A DNA stretch of 64,000 nucleotides from Bombus terrestris (lineage: Eukaryota; Arthropoda; Insecta; Hymenoptera; Apidae): the NCBI RefSeq assembly GCF_910591885.1, contig NC_063279.1, positions 2,294,001-2,358,000 of the forward strand. Direction: 5' to 3'. Positions 11,301 to 23,744 of the stretch are shown here, piece after piece; position 1 is the first letter of the stretch, and each line of letters starts with the position of its first letter. The notes beneath the pieces are model-generated. The model did not search any database and was not told the origin of the DNA. It was given only the letters and a program-made list of their open reading frames with translations. The translations under genes and the position numbers were made by a program.

Positions 11301-14300
11301 GTCGGGACGACCATAGGACAAAATCATATTCGGTTGGTGCATCAACGGATAGACGATCATTTTGCCGCACGACAAAAGATTAACAGAATAACGGTAAGTA
11401 ACCAGGCAACCGACCAACGTCGTCTTCCATCGAATCGTCGAAACTATGCGCTGTTGTATTCATTGCCGAGGATAGAACGAGATAGGTCTGCTGACGAGTC
11501 AGCTGAGAAACGTGGAAAGAAAAATGCTGCGAGCCGTGAGAGAAAGAAACGAGCGATCTCTGCCCGATACCGGATTGCCGTTCCTCTTCGATTCCACTTG
11601 TGACACGATCTTCGCGCTCCTCGAGCAACTCGCGCAAGCGCGAGCGGTAAGTTTATTCGTTTTTTGCTTATTTCATTTAACGAGCGTGCGTCGGTTGCTA
11701 CCGGATACACGAAGTTGCAGTTAATTTAAAGAAGAACGGGCACTCAATATAAGACTTTTTACAATTTCATCTAAGATACTGTGGATGCCTTAAAGGAATT
11801 TACTGATTTGCGGATGAAAGAAGTCAGCGATCTCGCTAAGACAGCTAAGTTACCAAAGTTACCTCGGTATGGATCGATATGGAAAAGTTGCCTTCTTTTA
11901 ACGATGATCTCAGGAGCATATAACTCGAGTATATAATTTAAAAAGGCCGAGAATTTCTGGATGGTAAACGAATTGGTTGGGGATTTCTAAAACTGAAGTC
12001 GGATCCTGTATGATGGCACGTTGATCGAGCGTGAGCATGTTCAAAGCGATAAGAATATTTTCATAGTTATGGCAAGTTTTTGCTTATACTGGAAATTTAT
12101 GTTGCATACTTTCGGGCAATTTCACGCGATTCCACCGTGCCGGATTCCATATTTGACGCGCGTATTCGAAGTATGGTATAACAGAGCCGGGTAAAGTATT
12201 TTAATCCCTTAACAGTTTATCCTGGGTATGACTCGAGCGGAGCGTCAAGTACCGTACAGTTTATCCCGAGTACGATGTCGGCACGGCGTGCGTCAGAACT
12301 GTTTAGCCCTTCGGTCTATTAAAATTAGAAGCTCCGGTCCAGAAAATCTACATATTTTGTATATTTTAGAATACTTCCGTTCGCGATAAAAAGCGTGAAA
12401 AAGTGTGTATCATATAAATAGCGAACTTTCGTTTACAGAGAGATTTTGTTCCGGTGTAATCGTTGACGCGAACGCAGAATTCGAAATGCGAAACGAACAC
12501 AGCTTCTTGGTAATCGAAAATAAGAAAAAAGGCAAGATACTGTTCGCGCTGGAACGTATTATCGCGTATTTTGTATTTGAAAATTTATTACACGCGACGT
12601 AATTGTTGAAAAGGTACTTGCAAAACGCGTTTATCTAAATTTTTTATTAGCCATGAAATTATCTTAGGGCGTGGAAAAATTATGCATTTTTTATTAGAGA
12701 AGTTAAGGGTGAAAGGTTTTGTGAAATCCGCGTCGTAACGCTCGGTAACGACGTTCGATCATTTTAAGACGTTGTTTTTCTTACATGGTTAATTAATACG
12801 GTCAGCAAAAGATAACGAGAAGGAAAAAGTAACGTCTAAAGCGGTTGTAGTTCCTTGTTTGTCCACTGCTGCGTCATTTATAGAGTAGGCGAAATCAAGT
12901 AGTGTTTTCTTCCGCGTGAAACGCATAACGCGATATCTCGAGATATCAAACGGTAGCATGTTTTTAACGTTTCATTCATAAAGTACGAAGAAATCGCTTC
13001 GAACGTTCCAGGCATCGATTAAGAATTCCACGCTGCTCGTGTACGCGTCGCAGCAGCTGTTAGCCAGCGATTTACAAAAGCAAAGCGAGGTAATCGTTGT
13101 ATGAGACTTCCCGTTTGTGTGCACGGTGTGCGTCACTTAAAGTTATTACTTTTTCCAGTACTTTTCGCTCGGCTATTATTGCTATTAGAGCTAAGTTCGA
13201 TCAGCTGTTAACGCTAGAACTACCGACATTCGAGACGTAGCTATCTTTACCAAAGCCAGTCAAAATGATCGATCTTTAAAAAATATATAATAGTGGAATA
13301 TTTTTATATTTATTGATCTGTTATTATCTTACAGAAGAAACTCCATGTTCTGAGATCATAAAAACTATATAATAAGAAATTTAATAATAACAATGAGTAT
13401 AATACAACGATGAAAAATATTCAGTACCAAAATCTTTGCTAACAAGAATATTAAAATAAATTTCCATTGGTAAATATAAGAAGTATAATATAATAATATA
13501 ATAATAAGCGTAGTAAGCGTGATAGAATAAATAAAATACAAACATAACTTAAATTATTCTTTCTTCTGCGTGCATTTTCCGCATACATATTCTTTACAAA
13601 GATTGCAAATGGTCTTATTGCTATTACAGTATCCTATTTGACACCATCAGCTGTTAACGCTGTAACTTGGTTTTACGTTATCCTAAGGGTTCTGTCGCTT
13701 GTTAACACTTTGACTGCCACGCCGAAATCACGTGTTTCGCTGAGAGTATTTTTATTATTCAAAGCATATAATGGCAAAATAATAATAAATTGACGATGTA
13801 AGACAACGTTCTTCCCGATGGACCGTTTATCTTATTGTTGGTCACGGGTGACCATCGTGGCGCCTTGGTAACAATTGATAGCGACATATTATAACAAGTC
13901 TTCGTTTATTTCAACAGACCATTCTCATTTGTTATTTCGTCGTAAGCAAAACGTGCGGAATATATTGTTGAAAGGTGTAGAAGATACTAGTAAACGGTAT
14001 TTGCTCATTCTATATATAACAGCAAGGTATGTTCACACTTCTAACTTCAATTATACAATCATAAAGCAGCATTTACGATTATTTTCTAAGCTGTGTTTAT
14101 AATAATATTCGCAGATTACTCCTCAAAGATATGGATGCAAACACAGTGCACCGATTTCATTCTTTTTTAGCGATGTTCTTTCACTTTTTCTTTCAAAGTA
14201 TCTTCTATTTATCGGTTATATTCAAAATGCCCTAATTGTCAATTTTCATTCGATTTTTACAATTGTAAGAAGTTGAAGCGCACCGGTCACCAGTGACCAC

Positions 14301-14860
14301 CGTGGCGTCACAGGAGAAACCGTTGCCGATTGTATATGACCAAAGTGGCAGTCAAAGTATTAAATCGATAAGTAAATTAAAGAAATGAATTGTCTTAGGA
14401 ACGAGAACGAGCCGGCCACGAGCTTCGATGCAGCGTCGAGTTGTTATTGTTGCTGGTACGATCGAACGCGACCAACGACAAATACGAGGCACTGCGGGCA
14501 GCGATCGGCTTCGAACCACGTCCGTCCGATCGTTTCGTAAGTAACGTGATTCGCAACGTCGATAACGTCGAGTTTCGCACGGTTCATTCAGACATAACGA
14601 AGCTTGGCGTGTGGAAACAGGACTGGGAAGAAATCGCCGACGCGGCTCTGGTCGCTCTGCTGAAATCCATTTTGAAAAAGCCTGCAACCTCGGAGACGCG
14701 GTCGTCGTCGACGTGGAACGCGCTCACCCCCATCTCGTCCAACAAGGAGGTGAACAAGCTGAAGACGCGGCTGGCCCACGCGATTCGACGGCTCGAAGGC
14801 TCCAGGGAATCCGACATCGCGGAGATCGAGCTGAACGACGGCAACGTCGAGTCCGCTTAG
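8303..14860 (+). CDS. BBS9: BBS9 / PTHB1, BBSome subunit
   Basis: Twelve exons: 8303-8577, 8650-8738, 9057-9321, 9471-9769, 9865-9995, 10126-10294, 10398-10613, 10677-10916, 11107-11393, 11476-11646, 13012-13089, 14399-14860; 893 aa, close to the 887 aa of human BBS9. It starts MSLFKTKEWWRTRCG, like vertebrate MSLFKARDWW. The N-terminal beta-propeller shows GSHDGYLRMYSP, FGGVRGRDFLCVQCLDGTL, WTYNIGEAVLGIE, LGEKHLYCLKDN and KWSAQLPFAPVAVARV. Later blocks are GVIVVLSADGRLEACYLG, LLTFTQLFP and, near the C-terminus, LELLLLLVRS-type helices and KLGVWKQDWEEIADAALVALL. The BBSome moves membrane proteins out of cilia; in insects this means ciliated sensory neurons and sperm. The third intron (9322-9470) appears to be GC-AG. 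The small phase-0 exon 11 is placed by frame and by length against the human protein. The two large introns hold repeats. Confidence 0.95.
12201..12322. repeat. Possible small TTAA-bounded repeat in a BBS9 intron
   Basis: TTAA occurs at both ends. Near the left end is CCCTTAACAGTTTATCC; near the right end, inverted, is AGGGCTAAACAGTT. A block like ACAGTTTATCCTGGGTATGAC also occurs twice in tandem inside. The inverted match is offset by about 8 bases from the right TTAA, so the boundaries are uncertain. Confidence 0.3.
13200..13661. repeat. 16-bp direct repeat flanking a one-ended copy of a TTAA repeat family
   Basis: ATCAGCTGTTAACGCT is present exactly at 13200-13215 and 13646-13661. After the first copy comes TTAACGCTAGAACTACC, then at 13239-13268 TAGCTATCTTTACCAAAG and CCAGTCAAAATGATC. 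The same string, inverted, is found at 49605-49671. The 430 bases between the direct repeats are AT-rich, with no coding content. Confidence 0.5.
13702..14363. mobile_element. Non-autonomous TTAA-bounded (piggyBac-like) element in a BBS9 intron
   Basis: The element starts TTAA-CACTTTGACTGCCAC (13702) and ends GTGGCAGTCAAAGTA-TTAA (14363), so the 15-base ends are inverted with one mismatch and are flanked by TTAA. The length is 662 bp including both TTAA copies. Subterminal segments also pair roughly: GGTCACGGGTGACCATCGTGGCG near 13837 and GGTCACCAGTGACCACCGTGGCG near 14286. There is no transposase frame. TTAA duplication is the hallmark of piggyBac transposases (family knowledge); assignment to that superfamily is inference. 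Confidence 0.75.
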
Positions 14861-15618
14861 TAGCTGTCCTCCTGCTTATTTTCGTTCGTCCTCCTGCGAT
14901 ACTTCTCCGTCGAACTCGCCTGAAAAATGCGTTTTGGGAAGCCGGTTGTTGGATTAATTGTAACAGGTGATCGAGACGGTGGCGTGGAAAGTTTTTACTC
15001 GATCGATCGCTCCTATTACGACTTTGCTCGCGCAGTTTCATGGCCAGCGAGCCGCGATTCGCGAGCCAAGCCACGCTACCGCGGTATCCTCGAGAAGTGG
15101 ATAAAACTCGATGAAACGCGTTGCTTGAATCGCCAAGCCACGCCACGATGATTCATTCTGGCGCCGTGATTCTGCCGCTTTCCCGACTCGTTGGTCGACG
15201 AAGGAATCGCGCGAGTCGAAAGATTCGTCATTTCGTCTCGGAATTCGATGACAATGCACGTTTTGTTCGATGATTTTCCGATAGTTACACGCACCGATGC
15301 ATCCGCGATAAAACGCGATCGGACCTCGCGTGCACCACGTTCCACTATAAATCTTTCGCACGGTCGATGAACGTTCGTTTCGAACGAGTTTGATCGTCAA
15401 ACGGTTCGGAACAACGACGACGGTGATACGTTTCGTATGTGGCGACAAGCGCGGACGCGTTTTATCGCGATAACCGAGCTTTTGTTCGAGGCCGTTTCGA
15501 GGAACGAACGTTCGCGGTCGGAAGCGACGCGTTAGAGGAAAGACCGCATCCTCGATGAGACATCGAGCGACAAATAGATTCGCGGACTTTTCCGCTTCGC
15601 CTTCTCCCTGTCGTGTAG

Positions 15619-15647
15619 TCGCGTCGCGTCGCGTCGCATCGCGTCGT
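15619..15647. repeat. GTCGC pentamer microsatellite
   Basis: About six near-perfect copies of the unit GTCGC, one with a C-to-A/T change (CGCATCG). Confidence 0.7.
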
Positions 15648-18092
15648 TCGGTTCGTACCGGTAGTCACGGACAGTCGAGAATCATCGCAATTCTGTTACT
15701 TCACTGTTGCTGGTTTTCATCGCGTCGATCGTTGCGTGGTCTTTCGTTTCTCAGCTGGCGATGGCGTTCGCCGAGAACAGAGGAAGAACGGTAATACGCG
15801 CGCGGTGTCTCTGTTCTATGTGCGCCGTGGGGATTACGCGGAAACTCGTCCGAGAGTTGGCAATCGACGACCTTCTCGGAAGAAAGAACGATCCGACGCG
15901 AGATGCGATTACGACTGCGATTTCTTTCTCGCACGGTAATTCACGATCGACCGCTTATTTTGGTTGGCTTAAAAAAGAGAGAGAGAGAGAAAAAAAAACA
16001 CGTTTCTATACGCAAACACTATGGCGATACGGAAAATTCGGCGCGCACGTTGGTTGGCGGCCGATGCAGAACGGACAACTCGTTACCGCCTCCGGAAGCG
16101 ATTGATTGCGAACGCCGCTAATTAGCTTACCATATACCGATAAAAGCTGCCTCTTTGCCTCTTTGCCTCTTCGCCAGGACGACCGAGAACGGTCGGTCGG
16201 CTCGAGTTCCTCCGACTTCCCCTCTGCCTAGGCATCCCGCGCGCTCGCGTGCCTCGCACGCCCGTCCTCTTGCCGCTTCGCGATCCTCCTTCTCCTCCAT
16301 CTCCTCCTCCTGCTTCTGCTCTCTCTCCGCCTTCTGCTCGGCCAGGCTAAAGCAGGATACGGTCGTTTCCGGAAACGCGATCAAGATTACGCGCGAATCG
16401 TACGCCGCAACCTTCTTCCTTTTTCACGCTGGAGATTGCGTCGCGAGCGTGGCGACCTCGAAAACCTGCTTCGGAAAGAACGTTGCCCGCTTTGAATTTC
16501 GCGCCACGCCGTGCCATGGTTATCGGGGTCGAGCGGCGTTTCGCCGTAGAGCGTAAGAGACAGAGAGAAAGAAAGACTGGTCGGCACGGCGCATGATTTA
16601 AAAGCGGCCCACCTCGCTAAATTCTCGAACCCCCCTGGGACCACCAATGGAGTTCTTTCGAAGAGGATCGGAATCTCCGTGAGAGCGGTAATCAGGGATA
16701 ACGAGGCGGTCGAACCGACTAAACGGCGGCAAGGGGAGCGCGCGGTTAGAATTCTCTCACAGGGCTCTTCTTCCGACCAATTACCTCGGTTCCCGACTCC
16801 TACCCTAAATACCTATTGCCTCTCTTTCGGTGGTCGATATCCCTGAGCGGGCCAGCCGTGTGGGCCGTCCATCGTCCCGTTCCAACGTTCCCCGCTTAAC
16901 TCCGACCTAACCAGTCGAGGATGCGTTTGCGCCTTCTTCTTCGTCTACGGACTACCTGACGATGTTACGACGCGTATCTCGTCTTGCAATTTCTCTTTAC
17001 GTTAGTGGCGCGTTTCAAAATTTCGCGCGGCCCAAGAAGGTCGTCCGGCGGCCTGGGTCGAGAGAAAGCAGCGCGCAACGTTTCGCCCGATCGACGACTC
17101 GTAAATCATCCTAATGGAAGATCGAGTGGCCGATGGTTTCAGAGATTCGACGAAGATGGTTCCGATCGAGCCGAAAGATAGGGACGAGCCGAAAGATAAA
17201 GAAAGGCCGCAGTAACGACAGGGTCCCTCGACTTCCGCACATTTATCGTCCGTTTTTCCGATTCTCGGAAAACTCGAGCTTCCGGTCGAGTCGTGGGGTT
17301 GCAACTCTGGCAGAGTCGAACGTACTCCAACGCATACTCTTGCTATCTGTTCGAAAGGAAAAGCGTGGCGAAGGCGAGCGCGCGGCTTTGTTTTTCGAGT
17401 AACGCTCGACGAACATCGCGCGGTAGTTAGGCGCGCGAAGGCTGCGTACGCTTGATTCGCCGAAAATAGCCGGTAGCGTAACGCGCGCGCGTATCGGGCA
17501 ACGTCGTCGCGTCGTAGAATCGCAAGAGAAAATAAATTTCGTGACTGGAATCTGTTCGAGGAATCGTTTCTTTTCGTTGATCCCGCGAATCGGAATGTTA
17601 CGATGGAAGAAAGATGAGTCGCATGGTTCGCGTTTCGCGGTCCGCGCGTGGTCGCGTAGTCGAGCGGACCGCGACGCTGCCTACGATATTTCGAAAACGG
17701 CGCTTCCCACGCGAACGTCTGTTCAGCGTTTGCCGCTCGTTTATTTTGCTAATTCAAACAAATGCTCTCGATCGATCGTTTATGGCGCGCGGCTGGCACG
17801 TCTTTTCGCGGCGTGGTTTCTTTCTCGCGATAAGCTTTAGAGGAAGATGGGAGGAAGGGCCACTCGGCCAGATGAGAAAATCGGCCGAAGTTGGGCGAAC
17901 GTTAAGCAACGGTCGACCGGTGAATCGAAAGCGAACTCGTTGGCCGAGGTTTGCCTTTTCAGGTCGCGAAAGATGTTTGGCTCGCGTGCGAGCGATATCC
18001 CTAAACGACCTTGCCGCGAGCATGTCCCACGTTACGTACTCCGAACGTGCAATACGTACGTATGTGCTTGCACGAGTTAATCCGAGTTCCAC

Positions 18093-18190
18093 TCGATCCG
18101 ATCCGATCCGATCCTATCCGATCCGATCTCCTGTCACACCTTACGATATCATACGATACGATGCGATACGATACGAAACGATACGATACG
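18093..18190. repeat. Adjacent pentamer microsatellites, (CCGAT)n and (ACGAT)n
   Basis: A CCGAT array spans roughly 18093-18128, followed after a short gap by an ACGAT array at about 18148-18190. The two units differ by one base, which suggests one array derived from the other. The complement of CCGAT recurs at 54117-54142. Confidence 0.8.
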
Positions 18191-20075
18191 CGTTATTATC
18201 GTGGAGCGGATCACGGCGCAGCTCGAGCGAAGCGTCGCGCTTACCGGATACGAGCTGTGGCGACCGACACGCGCGCGGCAACCGACGACGCGTCAACAAC
18301 GACAACGGCAATATCGCGTAACGAACCCGACGCTGAGTCCAAACAGATTCGAACGCTGTCCGTTACGCGGAGAAAAATGAACGTAAGATCCGAGTGGAAG
18401 AGGAGATATCGCGGAGCAACGGTACTCTTTGGCTTCGTGGTCGTCCCCTCGCGTTGCAACGAGCAGCGAGCGGTCCTCGCGTCATCGGAGGAGCTTCGCG
18501 TCCTACGTAGTAGGCGAAATTTCTCCGTAACGGTGGTGAGGCGATACTCGATCGGAGGACCGTGCCAAGCGAGGTTTTCGCACGACCTTGCACTCGTTAC
18601 GCGAAAGAAAGCAAAAGCGAATGACGCGATTGCAGTTTGACGTTCCGCTCGTTGCAAACAGGACCGTTTCTCGATCGTTTCTCCTTCGTCCATTTCCCTC
18701 CGTTGTCCGTGCAATCTGCTTTCCTCTATTTTTCGTTCTTCGATTCCTCCTTCGTCTTGCTGGCGCGTGCGTCAACGATCGCAGATAGCGCGATCGAGTA
18801 TTAATTCCGCGTTTTTTTTTCGAGAGAGAGACACGCGCGAAAATCGACTCGCGCGTTCAACCGCGATGTCGCGAGGTAACGAAACGAGTAGCAACGATAT
18901 TTAACGCGAACCTCGTTTACACGTTCAGCGATGGCCAAGTGGAATTTAATAAGGAGTCGCGCGCAACGAAGCTTCTAGTCTAGCTTTCTTACAGTGGCTG
19001 GTTGCAAGGGCGCGCTTCCACGAACAAAGCTAACAAGGTAGGTAGTACTTCTCGTTACGAAGATCCGCTCGCGGAATACTCCGCATCGTCGAGACGCGGT
19101 GGAGCAGAGAGCAAAGAAGGAAAGAGAGGGAGGCGATGAGAGGATCGGAGCCGCTCTTCGTCCTCGCTAAGCTGCCGCGGAACAAGAAAGGAAGAGGTGC
19201 ATACCTAGCGCGTCGTTTCTTTCGCATCGGGTCGAATCGATCGTAAACTCGTTAATGGTATCGAGGTTAATGCTCGCGGATCGATCGGGTCGGCGAGCAG
19301 GCTGTTTGTGCGAAATCCTCGATATTCCGCTGCCGGATATCTCGTAAAAACGCCGTATTATTGAATGCTCGCAGCCGATACGATTATCGAATTGGAACAC
19401 CGTCGATAGAATGGCCGGATTTCGAAGACGTTGCCGTTGACGAACGCGACGGCACCGATCGAAAAGAATACGTGGCCGGCCAAGAACCGGGAACGGAGGT
19501 CCACCGAGTCGGCGGAGTTGCTCGTCGTTCGGAGTTCGGGGTCGGACGAGTCGTCTCGAGTCGTCGTAGGCCGCGCCGAGGAATCGGCATTTTCCAGCAT
19601 TCCGATCGAATAGGGACGCGCGTGATAGCCTCTCTTCTCCTCTTCTCTCCTCTCTTCTCGCCACCGGCCCCTAAGATAAAACGTACGTTTCGTTGCCGGT
19701 GTGTAGCTACTCGTTCGTGCTCCGCGACGCGACCAAACTTTTTCTCCTCCGTCTTTCTTCCTTCTCTCGCCTCGTCTCGCGGATCCGTCTTCCTTCTACC
19801 TTTCTCAGCACCGATTCGCGCAATCCGGTCGACCGCTGCCGTCGTCTATCTTATCGCTAGTGTATGACCAGTCGCGAACGCGACCACGATCGAACGAGTT
19901 GCCGCCGTGCGCTACGTCGGAGAATGCTTCCCGAGATCGGTAGTCGTCGTACGAGAAGCTCGTCCACTCGTTCCGAATCGATGGAAATCGGACGGGTATC
20001 GCGTTTTGTCGCGTACAAAAATCGTCAAACTACCGGCTGATCGAATCGGCGATGTCCTAACTCCTAACCTATGCT

Positions 20076-20079
<4 letters not shown>

Positions 20080-20126
<47 letters not shown>

Positions 20127-20134
20127 GAGAGAGA
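20080..20134. repeat. (GA)n tract
   Basis: About 27 nearly uninterrupted GA dinucleotides on the plus strand, upstream of cv-2. Confidence 0.9.
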
Positions 20135-20754
20135 GGCCGAGTTCGAACGTTCTCCCCCTCTTTGTCGAAACCTCGCTCGCAGTTTCTCCTCCGCTGTTCT
20201 CTTCACCGGTTCTCCGAGCGAACCCACTCTCTATCGGAGGCAACTGCCTCCTCCTCTTCCTCCTTCTCCTCCTTCTTCTCCTCCTTCTCCCGATTCCCAA
20301 GCTCTCGTTCCTCCAGCTTCCCGCGCTGCTACTCTGCCGCCACCTCCTCCACCACCGCCACCACCGCCACCGCCGCCACACCGTCACCTCCGCCGCTGGC
20401 CCGACGACCATCTCCGACGTAGCCACCACTCTCGGCCATTTCCAGTCGCCTTTCCCCGCTGTACCTCCGCTCTGGCTAGTCCAACACGCAGCTACGGTGC
20501 CTCGTTAGTCGTTACACGCTCGAACGAACCACGGTGGTGGAAGTCGCAACGGAACTTTAGTGCAGCTGCGGCGAGCAGCTGACGCGGAATCGTCGGTAGT
20601 TGGTAGTCGAGGTTGCCCCGCGAACGCAGTAGCGCGCTTCGATTCTTCGAACGGTGGTTTTCGTTTGTGACGCACCGCGCGCGCGCGCGGTTTTGTACGC
20701 GGTTGCGAGCACAAACGCGAAAGTTTGTCGAAAGAGTGTTGCTGCAGGGATTCC

Positions 20755-20784
20755 ACAGAGAGAAAGAGAGAAAGAAAGAAAGAG

Positions 20785-20823
<39 letters not shown>

Positions 20824-20826
20824 GAG
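20755..20826. repeat. (GA)n / GAAA tract
   Basis: Imperfect GAAA-rich purine sequence passing into a pure GA run of about 15 units; plus strand, upstream of cv-2. Confidence 0.9.
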
Positions 20827-23744
20827 CGCGTCGTTTCGAACACGTCTCGGGCTTTCCCGCTCGTCAAATGTACCAAGTCTCGATTTATCGCGGCCAACGG
20901 ACAGTAGCCTCGTCGACGCGTCGGCGCCGAGTGTCACGGGTGCGTGGCGATACTTCGACCGAGTCGACGTCGACGGTTCCGGTAAGTCGATTCGTTCCGA
21001 TTCCACCGAATTTTTCGTGGTTCGTACTTTCGAACGCGTGGAACGCGCTTTGCCGACCGATACGTTCGCGCGTGCCGGTTTCGCGATCCTGCGAATGCGA
21101 CGCGAACAACGAAACGTCGATGCGACGAAACGACAAACACCTGTGACGTCGAGCATGTAACCGCGACGTTCGCCCGGAATCGAACGATCGATCGGTCCAG
21201 CTCGCGAACGATCATTCGAAATCGAACGAACGGTGGCGCGTGGAATTTGCGCTCGATCGAGGAGGGTTAAAGAGAAGAGGAGGAAGAGAACGGTCGCGCA
21301 CGATACAGGATCGAAGGCGGCGCGTAGCCATCTGACAGCCCAGAACACGGTGCTAGATGTCGCCAGTGACGCGATCCGCTTTGTCCCGCTGATCGTGATC
21401 GTCCAAGACTCGCCGGCTCGTTCCCCTTCTCCCGTCCGTCTTTCCTTTTCTTCTCTTTTCTTTCCTTCTCCTCTCGTTTTCGCTGTTCCCGCCGTTTCGA
21501 TTTCCTTCTTTCTTCCGATTTCCCCGTTCTGCCCTCGCGATTACCTTCGACCGGCACCGACGCGTAAAACAACGAACGACAAGGTAGAGAGGCAGGCGAG
21601 CTAGCGCGTTCAAGGTGCTCGCATACCGACGCACGCGCGGCCGGATCGCGCGCTGGCCCTTCTCGTTCCACGCACCTGTTCCGTTGTTGTCGTTCCGCCA
21701 CGGCGTGCTTGCACGCGACAGCTCGTGCCACTTACCTCCAGTTACTCGTCGAGAGCCGGCCTCTTCGCCGATCGTGTAAGAACACCGCATCGTCGATCGA
21801 GCGCGCGTTCGTCTTCCACCTTCGAAGACGACGTTTCGTCTCGTCGCTTTCCTACGGTTTGCTCCTCGTGGACGTCGTCGCGATCGAGTCGTGGGTGTCT
21901 TCGCGTAGCCGCTCGTTCCGCGAACCATTCGCTCATCCGCGTTTTCCCTGGAACGCCGTCGTCGTTGTTTCGTCGTACGCCGCGCGTAACACGATCGTCC
22001 GACCGAGCGATCCGGCCAACGATCTCGCGCGTTTTTCTAGAACGAAGCTCCGAAGCAAAGTCGACCTCCTCTTCTCTTCTCCTTTCTCCTTCTTCCTCTT
22101 TACCTTCCTTTCCTTCTCTGCTACACGGCTGTCCGACCGTACTCGGTGATCGACGATCGCAAGTTATTCGCAAAAAGACGAACGCGCGTTTCAATTTTCG
22201 AGCCAAGTGGGTACCGTTCGTACGGTCGCGAAGCACGGGGAACGTGCGAAAGAAAAAACGAGGTAGAACGGCGCGCAACGTACCGGCACGTTGCGCGATA
22301 ACGCGTTTCTTTCGGACAACCTCTGGCGAGACCGAGTCTCGCGGATCACGGTTTTTCGCGTGAAAACGTTTGCCTCGAGGAAACAGCCGTTTACGTAACG
22401 CGACCGTAGGTAATCGAAATAAGTTTTCACGCTGTTCCGCGACGTGCACACTGGCCGCGTGCTCTTCTCCTTGACGTTGGAACGTCGGTTCTCGATCGGG
22501 CAACAAGATCTGGTCTCGAGGATCGCGTTCGAAAAGGAACGTTCGGTCCGTGGGACGCGACAACCCGACCAAATACCTGCTGCTGGCTCGTTTGTCCTTA
22601 GCGGTTTATCCTCGTCGGCATATCTCCGTGAACGCGACCGAAGAACCGTGCCGATCAGGTGTTATCCCCCTGTTTCTAAATCGCAGATAAAGGGAACTCG
22701 TCTCGTCCATTAGGACGCGAGGGAATGGGGGAGTCGCGGAGAAGAGAGAAACGGCGCAGCGAGTAAAAATTCGGAGGCAAAGCGAAAACAAAGAGACGGG
22801 CGTGCGTTCGATGGAAATCGCGTTGGAAGCGATCGCGAGTGTCACCGAGGACGGAAAAATTTCGCTCGACTTTCTAAGCTTCGAAGGCAACGATCGTAGG
22901 TTTGGCCGCATTTTTCCCAGTCGTAGGAGAAGGCGTCGCGTCGCCGCGCGAGATTCTATGCAAATCTCGGTCGACAACGCTCGCCCCCGGACCGAGCGAA
23001 GACGGCATCCGAAGCCGATGCGACGAGAACGAGGCGCGCGACCCCCGTGAATCAGGCGGCTGATCATCCAGCGACCGCGTGGTGGCCGCGAGTGGATGAG
23101 CGATCGTTTCGCGAGAATCGGCGCGCTTGCACGGAGGACACGAGTCGGTCGGTCGTAACTACGCGTTTCTCGGAACTACTACGAACCGGCTGTTATGGAT
23201 TTCCGAAGAAAGATTCCGTAGGTTGTGCGTGTGACTCGTGAAAATATACGAAGATCTAGCGCAAATATACCGACGGCAGGAAGGTTACGACAACAATCGT
23301 TGGATAGACGATGGCGAGCGCGCGTTTCTCTCTACCATCGTGCAACTCGTTCTCAACAAGCGCTCTCGATCGATCGTTCCTTTCTTTTCTTTCGCGTTTG
23401 TTCGCGAGACGCGGCGAGGGGAGAGGAGGCGATGCGAAGCGAGGCGAAGCGACGCGTTCCGGGGGTTACTCGACACGGCGGGGCGCGCCGCTATCCACAG
23501 CCTTGATCCGAATTCGCGCGCCAGTCCGGCGCGCTTTTTCCCGTAAATCCATTCGTCGAGTCCGTTTCTCCGATTTCGATCGTCGTTGCTGGCGAAATGC
23601 GAGGAAATCGTGGAACGTCGCCCTGGGCAGAAACGCGACAATCACTGACGGAAGCTTTTGCTTTCTCTTTTCTAGTAAATCGTCGTGATCGGCGGCGAAG
23701 GGGAAGACCGAAGCGAAGGCGACGCGCACAGCGCAACGATATCG

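Larger units (their letters stand above)
14861..23744. other. GC-rich region without a credible gene; probably 5' region of cv-2
   Basis: Long open frames occur on both strands and overlap each other, as expected in CpG-rich DNA with few stops. None shows a domain, a conserved motif or a consistent exon chain. The region holds GA dinucleotide tracts (20080-20134, 20755-20826), pentamer repeats (15619-15647, 18093-18190) and pyrimidine-rich blocks around 16150-16340 and 20150-20300. cv-2 translation begins at 23745, so untranslated exons and enhancers of cv-2 probably lie here. The 3' UTR of BBS9 must occupy the first few hundred bases. Confidence 0.45.

Noticed and set aside
20557..22572. Long open frames (263 and 276 codons, minus; 191-212 codons, both strands) upstream of cv-2
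   Set aside because: CpG-rich DNA with few stops. The peptides are Arg/Ser-rich, run through GA repeats, overlap each other in several frames and show no motif.
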